A stretch of 64,000 bases of DNA, taken from Thelonectria olida. Lineage: Eukaryota; Ascomycota; Sordariomycetes; Hypocreales; Nectriaceae. The translations under genes were made by a program, and so were the position numbers. Shown here in pieces: positions 1 through 12,911 of this stretch. The notes under the pieces were generated by a model, which was given only the letters and a program-made list of their open reading frames with translations, was not told the DNA's origin and did not search any database. Each line of letters begins with the position of its first letter. Within the stretch, counting starts at the first letter, position 1. Where the stretch lies: contig JAGPYM010000014.1 in assembly GCA_020736575.1 (NCBI GenBank), positions 682,001-746,000 on the forward strand. The letters run 5' to 3'.

Positions 1-1315
1 GACTGTGCGGGTGGAGGTTGACAATAGAGACAGTATTCGGTAGTAAGGCCACGACGGCCTCGTTCCAGGTAGTTGCTATGTATCCGCCTGTTTAGGCAAT
101 ATGTATTTCAAATTCTCAATTTAGATCAATATCGGCGTGTCTTTGAGCCTCGGGGAAGTAACAGCCGACGGGGAGCTGGCTGTGGGTGCAGTTCCCCGGG
201 TCTTCACTTCCCTGCAATAGAAGCCCCCAGGAGAAACTCGGAGCCAGCATCCAAGTGTATCGGGCTACGACATGAATCAGACGAAGTCAGTGGACGAGGT
301 AACGCATTCTTGGTTTATTAGCCTCTTTCAATGGCATGATGGGTTTGCCGACACTTGGTGCGTGTGGTGGCGTGTTACACTGCAGATTCATCATGTCGGT
401 TGCAGACATGCCATGGACAGGGGAGCTGGCCGACCTGAAGTTTAACCAACGAGCCAACAGGGTACGGCAGTTCAATCTTCCATGGATCAATATCAATCTC
501 TGCTCCGGCCGCCGTGCCGTTTGCAGTATCTACAGCGAGGCCAAGGAGAACATGGTCTCCTGAAACAGACATTTTCAAAACAAGAGCGTAATTGTTTCGA
601 ACAGCCTCGCCGGATGCTGAAGAGTTTTCAATTTTGCATGTGCTTAGTACGTAAAGCAGATGTACTTTGTACGTATGCGTAAGTCCCGTCTCTGCACGCA
701 CAAACAACGTCCAGGGTCGTCCGATCCTTGCACACCTTGGGGCTTACCCTGTTTCGGCAGCTGCAATAGATGGGAGTCGCATGAATACTGGTTAACTCAG
801 TTGATGCGTTGCAGTTGCTAATATCTGCTCCACTCATGGAGTGCCATCCACTTCGGCACTCCCAGGCTAGGAGGTAGACCTAGTCTCCCCCTAGTGCTGA
901 TCCCTTCCCGTCCCCTCCATATCCCTACCCTTCCCCATCGCCCCATTAGCTTCGCCGGACGGTAGTGGACCACGTTGAGCAGAGGTCTGGTTACAGAGTG
1001 CCTGTCGAATCTCCTGCATTGGGACAATCTGCCAAGAAGTAGGATTTGCAAACCTACCTGTTGGTGGAAGGGGGGGAGACCCCTGGGCATTATGTACAAT
1101 CTGTGCCATGTTGCCCCTGCCAGCTCAGGGTTCCGCCATGTTTCTCTTGCTGCATGGACGCTTCGAACCCTACTTAACGATAGGTCCCGTGCAGTATTTG
1201 TCGTTTGCAGGCGAGCTTCCTCTTATCACTACACCATCCCTAATTCTGCAGTGAGGCCTGCAACTCATTCCTACTCCCACCCACGGGACATTGTATATCG
1301 CATTCAGTCCTGAGC
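1..1315. other. Intergenic, no gene recognised
   Basis: The reading frames here are short, overlap on both strands and show no family motif. The last few hundred bases before 1316 presumably hold the promoter and leader of the permease gene. A small inverted motif built on GTACGT lies near 650-680. Nothing else is supported. Confidence 0.5.
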
Positions 1316-3216
1316 ATGAGTATTCGACAGGAGAATCACGAGCTCAGCGACATGAGCACGGGCAAAGCGCCCGAGCTCGACGTCCAAAATGCCTCAGAAG
1401 AATTCGATCGCGAGGACTTGGATCGCGAGCAATTGGCGAAGCTGGGCAAGAAGTCTGTCCTCAAGGTAAGATTCTCTGTCATCCCTCATTGCCACGATAG
1501 CATTGATATTGACATTGGTAGCGAAACTTCCGCTTTTTGACGATCTTGGGCTTCAGCTGCGCCATTCTTGTGACATGGGAGGGTACGCTTATGAACTTTG
1601 CGCCAGGCTTGTCCAACGGCGGCCCCGGCGGCCTCGTCTACGGCTTCATCTTTGTCTGGATCGGTAACATCAGTGTGTTTTCTACCCTCTGCGAGCTCGT
1701 GTCTATCGCTCCCACGTCGGGTGGTCAGTACCACTGGGTGGCCATGCTGGCCCCTCGATGGTGCTCCAAGTTCCTCAGCTACATCACCGGCTGGTTGACT
1801 CTGGCTGGATGGCAGGGCACCTCTGCCGCCGCTGGATTCCTGACCGGCACCATGATTCAGGGTCTGGTTACCTTCATGGATCCGACATATGATGCAAAGA
1901 CATGGCAAGGAACGCTGATGGTCTGGTTGTGTATCTTCATTGCGGTTTTCATCAACACACTCGTCAGCTCCATGCTTCCCAAGCTTGAGGGAATGATCCT
2001 AGTTCTGCACATCATTGGCTTCTTCGCTATTCTTATCACGCTCGTCACGTTCGGTGCGCACGCCGACGCCACCGAGGTTTTCCTCACCTTCCGCAACGAA
2101 GGCATGTGGCCCACTCAGGGTCTATCGTGGTTCGTTGGGCTGTTGGGATGTGTATTCTCTTTTGCTGGTAAGCTTCAAGCTCTTAGATTTAACTCGACTT
2201 GCCTTCGAACTAACATGGAATTTCTAGGTGTCGACTGTTCTTTCCACGTAAGGCCGCCCTCCTCGAAAGCTTAGCGGAATATTTGCATTAGCGGGAGAGG
2301 TTACTGACAAAAACGTACAGATGTGTGAAGAAGTTCAGAATCCTTCTGTAGCTGTCCCTCGATCCATCATGACCAGTGTGTGTATCAACGGCGCCATGGG
2401 TCTTGCAATGATCATTGCCATGCTCTACAGTGCGACAGACATCGACGCGGCCATCGAATCCCCGACTGGATACCCCTACATCGAGATCTTCTATCAGGCT
2501 ACCGGGTCCAGGGGTGGAACTGCCGCCATGACCTCGCTTATCATTGTCATGACTCTGTCTGCTATTGTAGGTGTCATCGCAGCCACCTCGCGTATGTTCT
2601 GGGCCTTCGCTAGAGACCGTGGTTTGCCTTTCTGGTCCACTCTGTCCAAGGTATGATTTCTCCCAAGGCTCAACCTCAATCCCTCGATTTGAGTGGACTC
2701 GACTTACACCAATTACAGGTTGACCCTCGCACTAATGTGCCTGCCTGGGCTATCACCATCACCAGCATTATCGCGTGCCTTATCGGCGTCATCAACATCG
2801 GCTCTACTGTCGTCTACAACGCCATCATCTCTGTCGCCGTCTCTGGTCTGTACTCATCGTACCTGATGGCCTCCTCTCTCCTTCTCTACCGCCGTTGCGG
2901 CAAGGGGTACAAGCTGCCAGATCCCAGTGCCCTTCCTGCCCTGGCCGACACCACTGCTGGGGAGGGACAGACGCTCGCCTGGGGCCCATGGCACGTTCCC
3001 GGCACTTTGGGCATCGTCAACAACACTTTCGCTTGCATGTTCATGTTGATCATTTGGTTCTTCAGCTTCTGGCCCCCGCAAACTCCTGTCGACTCATCCT
3101 CCATGAACTACGCCTCGTTGATGACTGGGGGAGTTGCTCTTTTCAGTGTCGTATACTACACCTTATGGGCACATAAGGAGTATAAGGGTCCTCATATGGA
3201 AATTGAGGCCCACTAA
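1316..3216 (+). CDS. APC-superfamily amino acid/choline-type permease
   Basis: Predicted plasma-membrane permease of about 547 residues importing amino acids, GABA, choline or a related amine. Five exons are inferred: 1316-1465, 1522-2167, 2228-2247, 2321-2650 and 2719-3216, and all phases match. A hydrophilic N-terminus of about 50 residues is followed by about 12 hydrophobic segments. Family landmarks are the TWEG and SNGGPGGLVYGF stretches in the first two membrane segments, SGGQYHWVA, and the MCEEVQNPSVAVPRSI loop typical of fungal GABA/choline permeases. Exon 3 is only 20 nt, but it joins FAG to MCEEV in frame. The ATG at 1316 is preferred because it opens directly into the charged N-terminal tail. 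The substrate cannot be read from sequence; fungal members are variously annotated as GABA, choline or amino-acid permeases. The gene stands alone, with no linked catabolic enzyme. Confidence 0.9.
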
Positions 3217-3700
3217 GCTTGGAGAAGATCGTGGTAGCTGATTAGCGGGACTATACAACCAGTCACTCACCAATAGACTCAACCTAGACCGTCTATTTGG
3301 TGTATTAATTATGAATATCAGCCTGTATACAATGGATTAAATTGAGAAGCTTGAGCATTTCATAACAGTGCAGTCTATCCTTCGGGTATTGAGGAGACAC
3401 ATAGAGTCCGTAGGCTGACTGCTGACTTCAAATGGCCCGGAGCACAAAGCACATACTGGTTTTCTCTGCTTGCACTGAGCGAGGATGAGACCATAGGAGC
3501 AAAGCCAGAGTCTCGGATGCTGGGTAAATAACTACTCTGGGTTAAGTGAAGACAATAAATGGCTAACGATATCTACATTAGCTAAGAAGTTCAAACCTCC
3601 AAGGATTGCCTTGTCAGGCCGGTCTTCGAGGTAGATGACAAAAGGCATGACAAGTTTCTCCATTGGGAAGTGGTATTTGCATTCTTCACATCATTTCAAT
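3217..3700. other. Intergenic
   Basis: Contains the 3' flank of the permease gene; no coding or structural signal seen. Confidence 0.5.
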
Positions 3701-4102
3701 TTAGCTCATCACACACCTGTCCTCTCTCCGTTCTTCACTCGCATCAATTACACCGGGTCCCTTTTCAACCCAAAATGCTCCATGGGCCGCTATGGCCGTT
3801 CCAGTCCTATACTCCCGTTCCATCTGGACCTCTACCTTTCTACACACTACGCATTTCATTCGTCCCCGTGTATCCGAGTAGAATCGATGACTAGGACGAA
3901 GCCAGTGGCAAACAGCGCATCTCACAGGGTTATGCAAGTTGGCCATCTCCAAGTCGTTCATTACCTTTATCTGGTCATCGAGAAGGCTAAGAAAGCAATA
4001 TTTGCATCGGCGTTCGTAGGTTGGAGGACCAACAGTCAGGCCGCAATGGATGCATGATATTGTATTGGCATTGTTGTCTGTCATTTTGAAATCTTGGGGC
4101 AT
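3701..4102 (-). CDS. Small hypothetical protein with four CxxC knuckles
   Basis: A 133-residue single-exon frame whose function is not recognised. It contains four evenly spread CxxC pairs, CIHC, CKYC, CAVC and CVVC, spaced 13, 26 and 18 residues apart, all in the first 90 residues. This suggests two zinc ribbons or one treble-clef-like fold, followed by a charged tail. Such regular cysteine pairs are unlikely in random DNA, so I favour a real protein. The second methionine, at codon 7 (4084), is an equally good start. No signal peptide or membrane segment is present. The surroundings are gene-poor and include pseudogene remnants, so it could itself be a relic. Confidence 0.4.
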   Translation of the reverse strand: MPQDFKMTDNNANTISCIHCGLTVGPPTYERRCKYCFLSLLDDQIKVMNDLEMANLHNPVRCAVCHWLRPSHRFYSDTRGRMKCVVCRKVEVQMEREYRTGTAIAAHGAFWVEKGPGVIDASEERREDRCVMS

Positions 4103-4599
4103 ACAGTCTTAAAATTGGGAAAGTGGAGGAACATGTCCAAAAAAGGAGTGATAGTCTGCGGTCGACGACCTTGTACTATGATCATTGTCAAAAAAAAAGC
4201 CGATAATCCAGACACACAATGGAGGTCGATACGGGCCAAACCATGGCCTTGCATCTATCACAATAAGCTTCTCAATAGGGCTCACAGTTGGTCTCAAGGT
4301 GAAATTCCCTACCGAGTAAACCTTACTCAAGGAACCTTATTCACCAATGGAAATAGAGCCAGGCAACCAGGCAGCAAAATACACCAAGTGGTTTACACAA
4401 TATTAAATATCACCGATCGTAAAGACGACCTTGTACTATATACCTAATCGAGACTCGTTAATCACTAATGGTTTACAGTAAGAATGTGAACAACGTGGTT
4501 ATACAACCCAAATCTCGACGCAACCTATTGCCGCTTAAGTGGCATGAGATCTGGCACTAATCAGCCTTCGCTCACCTGGCGCTCACCCTGCTCCCGGAG

Positions 4600-5643
4600 C
4601 CCACTAAGCTACAGCGTTGAGCCTCACTGAGCGGCCTGAGTCCTCAAGGCTGGACATAGGTGCTGGTGGTGGGGCGGAGGAGTACCTAGGCTTGGTAGCG
4701 ATAGCTAGGGGCATACTAGATAAATGCCTAGGGGTCAACCACTATATCGGCGCTGGCCAGTTTCAGAGCGAGGCCTCCCTGCAACTGTTCATTCAAATGT
4801 GGCGCATACTTGTAAGGCACTACACTCACACTCTAGTCACAGCATGCACTTACTCAGCGAATAAACAAATAGATCATGATATGCCACCAACTTCAGAACC
4901 CACCCCCTATGCTCTGACGAGGTGGTCACGGTGGTCGAAACACTTGAAAGTTAATACATTAGACCCGACGAACAGTTTTTCCGAGATCAACTAGATCTTA
5001 GCCTCCACCGGTGCTGAGCTCAAGCATCAAGATATCCGGGACCCCACTATCATGGCCTCGCGGCTGCTTTCCGTCGACGAGATCTTAGAGAACTGGGCGC
5101 AGACTCTGCCCCTGAGCTGGAAGTACAAGTCAAACTGATCCATCGGGTCCTGTGGCATACCCTACGGCGGTTACATTATGCAGTACAATATATATCCGGA
5201 ATAGCATGCATATGGAACAGCTACTATAATATAAGGCCCCGGATCTACAAGTCTATTATATTAGCAATGCTCAGGTACCGTACCGAGGAGTAAAAGGCCA
5301 ACCTGCAGAGCTCGGCTAAAGTGCTAGTTGATATGGCAAATGGCATCTGCAATAGTGTTGCATACTATCTTGGCCATGGACGGCGCCGCGATGATAGAAG
5401 GCTAGAGTTCTTAGATGGAGTTCCCACGCCTAGAGGGTTCCTGCTTTTATGGCCCTTGTTCTTCTCTAGCATACCGAGGACAACACCTAAGGAACAGAGG
5501 CAGCGGGTGGCAAAGACGATTCGCCGGATGGGGGCGTGGATGGGCTTGCAGCTGGCCATGACCATGGCCAAGTTGCTAGAGGAAGAACTACTCTCGTCTT
5601 CGCACGGTGACACCTTTCTTCTGGTAGAATGGCACCCGAACTA
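4600..5643 (+). pseudogene. Decayed C-terminal half of a fungal-specific (Zn2Cys6-type) transcription factor
   Basis: Three consecutive blocks in different frames read like the C-terminal regulatory region found in many fungal zinc-cluster regulators. Frame 4617-4994 carries SLQLFIQMWRILVRH; 5054-5137 carries LSVDEILENWAQTLPLSWKY; about 5201-5270 carries IWNSYYNIRPRIYKSIILAM, resembling the usual W-N-x-Y-R-x-x-R-I block; and 5321-5641 carries ANGICNSVAYYLG and a GFLLLWPLFF helix followed by a RRMGAWMGL block. The order matches the family, but stops and frame changes separate the blocks. No zinc cluster is seen upstream. I infer a truncated, inactivated paralogue. The family assignment is from remembered motif patterns, not a search. 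Confidence 0.55.
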
Positions 5644-7005
5644 GACAGGGTAATTAGGAATCAAAGTCTACCCAACAAAGGAGGCAAAAAAATGAAAGCC
5701 TCGGCGGAAAAAGAAAATGACGTGAGATGATGTGATGTGAATTGCAAGATCAACGCCGCCACCCCTATTCTAATTTTCCTTGACTGGACTCGCAGCAGAT
5801 GAAGAATGTAGCATTTCCCGGCTACTTATTGGGCGGCTCGCATGGCTAACCGCTCCAATGCATGTACTTCGACGCGCGACTACGACAAAAGTAGTAATAA
5901 TTAAACACAGGATCTTGGGCTGGAGGGATTCTAAATATTAAATGACTCGGAGACGAAATTTAAGTACACTAAAATCTATTTCCGTTTCTAGAGGTGAGCT
6001 CTGGCTGCTTTGGCACGAAACATATCCAGACTCGCACCTCGAATCAGCTACGGCGTTGAAAGACATGATGCGGCAGACGACCACCTCTCACAAACTGGGG
6101 CATCTTCGAACTAAGATCAGCAGCGCCACAAATCGCACATCAAGGCACACTCACCTGGTTTAGGTCCATTAGGGGGATAAAGAGGATGGTGCGAGTGGGC
6201 AGATGAGTGCTAACTGCAGCAGACAAGCTTCCGATGACCGAAAGTTGCGAAATGGTAGAGACAATATGATTGAGCGTGGAAAAGTTGTTCTGGCCCCCGT
6301 GCTCTTCGACATAGCCCTTTACAAGATCGTGCCATTGTTCAAGACGCCCAAGAGACTGCCACTAATACGATCTATGAGGGTGCAAGAGTCAGCTTGGTAA
6401 TGGGAATACTTCTAGATAGGGGCAGGCATACTAGCTAGAAGGAATCTCAGACTAAGGCTACCCCTGGGGGAAACCGGTGCTACTATGGGCGAGAAAGGCA
6501 AGTATTTCACAGGGCTATCTGAAAGTTGGAGAGACTTAAATGAGAGTATCTAGAGTGAATATTCTAGCAAAGTGCCATCGCGGCTGAAGTTTACTTCGTA
6601 GGAATATCTATCTTTTGGCTTTCAAGAGATAACTACATAGTTTGGAGGCGTCTCAACAAGTCCAGTCCACCAGGCCTTATCTGCCCGTCCGATGCTCTTG
6701 TCTATGCTCTCTTCCACATCATCGTACGTATGTTGCCTATATTGAATAGAACTTCGGAAGCGAAATCTACTTGCTCCATCTTCCAGAGCGTTTCTCTTCA
6801 ACTTGAATGCATGGATTAACTATGGCTTTACTTCGGCCTATCTACGGAGTATCATTTTTCGATTAATTGATTGCTGCCTGATTTATATCTAGATCAGTTC
6901 CTCACTAGTTGTTAGGTCTGATTTTATTACCTGCCTTTCGCAGAAAAGACTTGTTTATACTTTGTATCTGAGTCACACCATATCTCCTTAATTGCGGCCT
7001 CGATA
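5644..7005. other. Intergenic, AT-rich
   Basis: Frames up to 73 codons occur here without family resemblance. The last few hundred bases, AT-rich with pyrimidine tracts, are the likely promoter of the HET gene at 7006. Confidence 0.5.
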
Positions 7006-9134
7006 ATGAATAGTTTCAGCCCCAACGACCATAAGGCAAAGAGTTCCAACTCGAGCTCCGCGCCCCAACCCCAGTTCAGCCCAACCAATAAGGCTCACCT
7101 CCCTACACCGGGTTCTGAATTGAACGCAGTGAGGGCTTTTGGAGAGAGTGTGTCCGAGGATTGGGTAACGAGCCAGAATCTATGCCAGAACCTATGCTCG
7201 GAATGCCTGGCGTCCCGGGATGCTGTGCTTAACGACACATCCCATGTGTACATTATCAGGTTGGAGCAACTACAGAAGTCTAACTGCGAATTCTGTGATG
7301 TTCTCTGCCGCGCCTTGCATTGGTCTGGAACCACGGGGAACTCGGGACAGGACCTCTTTATCTTCGTACGGAAGGCGTCTCTGGAAATTAATCTGATGGA
7401 TGGGGTAGCCCCAGGAGTACGACTAGATTGTGAACCAGGTGCGTCAATGCTTCCATTACTGATTCATGACCTGAGTATTCCTGACCTGTGCTCTCTTACA
7501 AAGGGATTTCCTGTCCCTGGGGGATAGTTGCACAAGAACGCCAAGATCTGCCCGCGCCTGGGAGCCTGGAGACCGTCCGCCAGATCTTCAAATGGATTTC
7601 TCATTGCAAAAGAACACACAAGCTCTGTAATGTTCAAGATCCAAACTTTATGCCAACCAGGCTGATAGACCTCGGGTCTTCCAACGATACGATCCGTCTC
7701 ATCGAGACGGATCCCCAAACCCAGGGACCATACGTCTGCCTGAGTCACTGCTGGGGTCGTAAGAAGCCTCTCACGACCAAGGCAGACAACCTGCAGATGC
7801 ATCTCCAGTCAATTAGATGGCACGGAATTCCCCAAACATTCCGAGACGCCATCTGCTACACACGACTTCTTCGAATTAGATATATCTGGATTGACTCACT
7901 CTGCATCATCCAAGATAATCCCGATGATTGGGCGACTGAGTCAAAGGTAATGGGTCAGATATACAGCAATGCCTATCTGACACTTGGGGCTGTGACAGCC
8001 CCAGATTCATCCACAGGAATGTTCAAAATCTCACCGTCTTTGGGTCTGCATTCAGCAAGGAAAATCACAGGCACAACCATCACCGGTCTCCCGTATTTGT
8101 ACAACGTATTCAGTGTGCCGAGGAAATTGGATCTTCATCCCGCAGCCTGGAGATCCTATGATGACCGGAAATCGTGGCCGCTTCTCGGACGGGCGTGGGC
8201 TTTTCAGGAGTGTATTATGTCTCCTCGATTCCTCCACATCGGACATCCAGAATTGAGGTGGGAGTGCAGGGAAGCCATCTTGTGTGAGTGTGGTGATATT
8301 GAACAGAAGTCAGCAAAGGTGAGGTATGCAACCGTGTTGGAATCGGGTTCTGCGTTTCAGCTGGAGAAGGAGAGACGGGACCTCATAGAGGCATATTCTC
8401 TTCTCAGCCTCACGTGCGAGACGGACAAACTACCCGCCTTCTCCGGCCTTGCGAAGCAGGCTTGTAGAACCGCACCATCGTCTGAGTACCTCGCTGGACT
8501 CTTCCGCGGATCTCTCGTTGTTGACATGCTCTGGATTGCCCAGAAGCATGACCCAAAATCGTACAGACCGAAATTAGAGCATTGGCGAGCCCCAAGCTGG
8601 TCTTGGGCGTCTGTGGACGCTTTCGTCGTGTTTCCGCTCAGCAGCTACTATCATATTTCCAATGAGGAACCAGACAAAGGCAGCATGCTCAAATCCTACA
8701 TGGAGATTATCGACGCAAGATGCACACCAACAACTTCAGATCCTACAGGACAGGTGTCTGATGGCTTCGTCACGCTACGAGGTCCGGCATATGACTGCTT
8801 GATAAGGGACGGAAGGTTATCCAGCGCTTCTGCTGACCAAGGCGGCCCGATTGACGGAGAAATACACCTCGACCACCCCGATCATGTTCCCCCACAGCAG
8901 GTGTGCATTATCCGCGCAGCAACATTCAAACGGATGAGTTCTCACCCGTCTTTGCCCGGCGGCATAGACACCGAATATTCTCTAGTTCTGGAATGCATAG
9001 ATGCATCTACGAAGACCTACAGACGACTAGGCGTCTTTACCCAACGCCGAGGCCAACATATTAAGGAATCGCCTAGGAAATATCACCCCAACTCCTTTGG
9101 ACATGGTCGGCTAGAGACAGTCACTATTATGTGA
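7006..9134 (+). CDS. HET (heterokaryon incompatibility) domain protein
   Basis: Predicted protein of 687 residues of the fungal HET family, which act as inducers of programmed cell death in nonself recognition or as related signalling proteins. Two exons, 7006-7438 and 7504-9134, join in frame as DCEPG-GISCPWG. The HET domain core starts near residue 220 with YVCLSHCWG, then PLTT, IPQTFRDAI and TR, and RYIWIDSLCIIQD near residue 271, DDWATES and IYSNAYLTL. These are the three classic HET blocks. A WSWASVD motif, common downstream of HET domains, lies near 8599-8619. The N-terminal 144 residues hold a cysteine-rich stretch (CQNLCSECLAS, CEFCDVLC). No partner domain (NACHT, ankyrin, WD) is fused. 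The gene lies 9 kb from a large GTPase gene and 14 kb from a broken NLR. Confidence 0.92.
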
Positions 9135-12100
9135 AAACCTGACCGAAAACTTGGCCATATATTCAGCAATTACATCTCGTAGAATTCGTGTGTTTCCTGT
9201 ATCCTACGTTCCCTTACTCCAGGCCTATGCATGTCGGTTCAGGACGTCTAATTAGCTAATGGGTGCAATGATCAAGAACTGCTTCGACGAGCGAAAGCGC
9301 TCAAATTACAGACTATGCAGGGGACCAACTAGCCTCAACGCGATATGTGATGGACCTTAGGGAGTGACAAGACCTATTTGTTGCTTAGCTCTACCTTGCC
9401 TTGATGGCTATAGGTTGGTTCTAGTCATACAAACCTTCCAGCATGTGGCGATCTGGGCGATTCCCAACTAGTAAACCAAGATCACAGAGTTTATGTTAGC
9501 AGATGGATGAGGGTGTTAAGGTCTGAGCATAGTAAGATAACAGGACCGGTATGACAAGCGTACTGGCCCAGGTGGACGAACTGGTCCATTTAAATTAGAA
9601 GACCAGTATATTAACTGTCCTAGTCTAGTTGCACTGGTATAAAATATATACTAGTTGGTGCACATGCAGTTACTGGTACGTAAAGTGGACTGGTATGTCG
9701 GACCGGCAGGACTAGTACTGGCGATACCAGGACAAGCTATACTAGCCCTAATCCTACCGGGACGAACTGTACCAGTCCCCGGGAAATGCAGGACCAGCAG
9801 GTGGAATGTTTACCCTTCTTCGGTGTCTATATGGGTTCTTTGCGTCCCCATCTCTGTTTGGGGAGGTGGGGACGACTGCTCAGGCGCCACTCATTTACTA
9901 CTCGGTTACTCAGTCACGACTCAGGTTAAAGCGGCAACAGAGCCAGCTCGCGCACGACAAAGGAAACTTTCAATGTCGAGGTTCGTATTTGATAATTGAC
10001 TGTTTCAATTGATCACGTTGGATTCACTGAACTATTCGCTCATATGACATACGGATGCATGCAGCCTGTGATATGCTTGAGAAGTAGCTATTTACAATAA
10101 ACGTGGTAGAGTTGAGTATGACAAGACTTCTCTATCGCTTCTTTACTCAGTCGACTTATGATCTTCTCGTAGCAGCATGTAGAGAGTAGTGCCACTGAGA
10201 AAGACTTTGTTGAGCCTTGAGTAATGGTCACGAGTCGGCTGGTCATCGGATGACTTTGGGAAAGATCCGCTCACTCTCGCGGCTTCGGGGAGAGAGTGGA
10301 AATCCTTAAATTGCGATAGCCTAGCTTATTTATCACTTGACTGGCTCATGAATTCGTACAATTAGAACCAATTACAAGGGTGGAAGTCTTAATTTTGTGT
10401 CCACCATCTGAAGATCTTTCCTCAATACTTCAGCTGATGGGTGTAGTGGCTTAACAGGATTGTATAAGCCTCTCTACTATAAGTACTAACAGGCATTTCC
10501 GATACCCCAAAATGATATACCCAGTCCAGATGGGCGTATTGTAACTTTCGTGAAATTGATGAGTCTATATGCAGGCGCTGACATATCAGCGGCTCATTTC
10601 CAGTGTCACGAAATGGCAAGTATCATCAAGACAAACGTGTGTTTATCGCACCTAGGTAGAAAGTTTATAGCTAAGAATCGAAAAGTAGGAACAGCCACAG
10701 CCACAGCCAAGAGAAAAATTCAGCACAATACCATATTAGGGTTCTTTATTCCTGACCTCAAGCAAAGGATAATGTCCATACATCCTCAGAGGGAGTTCTG
10801 GGCAGAGGACGATTGAACTGCGCGTGCGTGGTGCCCGAGATCACTGCGTGATGATAATACATGACCAGATCCTTGTTCGCCTCCTTTAGCCTGTTACTTG
10901 CACTCGTGAAGCACAGCATATTGTGATGGCGCAGGGGACTGACAATCGCTAAAGTTGTGACAAAAACTGTCATTGTTTTCTTGGCCTGTGTGCCAGCAAC
11001 TCGCCCTTGATGGGGCGGATAGTTTATACAATAATAATAGTGATGGTACAAGACCAAGGCACTCGTAACCTCGCCAGCTGAGCTTTTCGTACTCAGTTAT
11101 GCAAAGCTTGCTAACGATACTCCTTTTGACGTTCGTCTCCCTGGCCCCGAAGTCTTGTTGGGCACGCACCATGTCTTGAGGTAGGCAGGTGTCTAAGGCT
11201 TCCATATCGCCTGAGGGCTGGGAGTTAATAGTGTCGATGTTTATGACACTATGGCTACATCGGTAACCATGAAGTTGTTTGAGTTCCGATGTCCGAAAAG
11301 GAAGATACTCTACCTGGATTTTGATATTCCAAAGCTCGGGGCCTCAGGGATAGCCAGAGATATAATCCGATCGATGTGCCTGATCTTTTAGGTAGGTAAA
11401 GGTCGATGACGCCCCGGCATCATATCTCGCCATGTTTTCAAAGCACTAAAAAAGATGAAACTGGAATAAAATAAAATCCTTTTCAACTTCCATTTGAAGA
11501 GATCAGTTTGGCAGAATATTGCCGACTTCGCAATAGAGAGTGGAAAGAAGATTAGGACAGTCTTCCGAGGAGTTTATTAACCCAATTAGCTGGTTCGCAC
11601 ACTTGTTGGCAGTATCGATTGGAACCATGTCCTTCAACTCAGGCTGTTGTAACCTCAATTGGATTTATTACCTCCATGGCTGAATGGATATTCAATAATC
11701 ACTTAACCTAGTGTTTGGCAACTGGTCTAAAAAAAAAATGATACTAAGATATCCTGGAATCATGCATTGTGCGTTGAACAGCGCCACTGGAAGAAGGTGT
11801 TGCTTACTTGGCGTATCTCTGGCGCTTCATGAGAGATATCATTCCCTGTGCTTACTGCGGAGACTCGTTAATTAAAATTTCTATAGATCTTGACAAGATA
11901 CAATACTCATTTTATTGCGTCGTCGGGAAAAATTGCAAAACTTTGCAATATCAAGCAGTTGGCTTAGGAATGCTCGCGATGTCTTGGCTAAGTGAGCATA
12001 TGGTTAGAACTCCCGAGAGGCGGTGATCTTACTGCTGGAAGTAGTACGATTTCGTTTTTTCTTCCACTATGCCGCACTCATTCACCTATGGCCGAGCCCC

Positions 12101-12911
12101 ATATGCCATCTCGGCCTACTTCGCACGGGGGATCTTCTCGAAGGAGGGCAGGAGCTTCAAGTTCGGTATGTACCCAAGCATTGGCTAACAGTACCGCTGC
12201 CGCGGGATACTGCTACTTACTATTACATCGCGATTAGTGTAGAAAGGGGCAATCTCTGGTACTGATGGTTCAATTGTTATATGTCGGGTTGAGGTGAAAA
12301 GGGGCTCTCTGGAAAGGCAAGGTCAAGACTGAATGTATAAATCTGTCTGCATGCGAGGTCCGATTGATTACATCCTTCATCTGTATTATCTTGGTATAAA
12401 CTAAGCACTGCTCAATAAAACAACCTTTAGGTATCTTTCGCTTCCTGTGCCAAGGTTCCTGCATTCAGGAAGTGCATCGTGAGCATGCAAAATCTTCGCT
12501 ATAAATTCCCCTGGTGCCAACTAGTTTTTACGGCACTTTTTTGGCCATTAATACACGGTCGTGGTATGCACATGTGATTGGGAGGGGAAAAAAAAAAAAA
12601 GAAAAAAAAGGCTTGGGCTGGCAAGCAAGTGGCCAGAAGTCCAGTCAGTTTGTTAGGTAGGCGACATATAATGCCTACATGTTCAAGAGTCTATTATGTT
12701 AGCTTAGCGCCGACAAGACTGCTAAGAAGTATATACAGAAAGAAGTCCACCTGGGCTCTAATAATACAATTCGGGCGAATGCCGGTTTCGGGATACCATG
12801 TTCCACACGGTGGCTAGCCTTTTCGTAGAGAAACAACACCGGTCTCGGTCAAATCTGCCCTTCATCTCCCTGTTCGCCAACTGTGTCCTACGAACAACCA
12901 AGTTTCCACAT
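9135..12911. other. Long gene-poor stretch
   Basis: No frame here shows family motifs. It holds the diverged minisatellite at 9541-9800, AT-rich DNA, and an A-rich tract at 12588-12608. The part from about 12480 to 12911 would include the 3' flank of the GH45 gene. Confidence 0.5.
9541..9800. repeat. Degenerate minisatellite built on CTGGT/ACCAG words
   Basis: Within 260 bases the word CTGGT occurs four times (9581, 9634, 9673, 9690) and its complement ACCAG four times (9602, 9726, 9771, 9793), with further one-base variants (CTGGC, ACCGG, CTAGT). Longer near-copies can be aligned: GACAAGC followed by GTACTGG, GACGAACTGG, GGACAAGCTATACTAG and GGACGAACTGTACCAG. This suggests a diverged tandem unit of about 20-25 bp that is partly palindromic. 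It lies in non-coding DNA 400 bases downstream of the HET gene. Confidence 0.5.

Noticed and set aside
9655..9999. 114-codon plus-strand frame
   Set aside because: Lies largely within the minisatellite; sequence is repeat-driven and shows no protein family.
10758..11205. Minus-strand frames of about 100 codons
   Set aside because: Low-complexity, no conserved motif, overlapping alternatives on the same strand.
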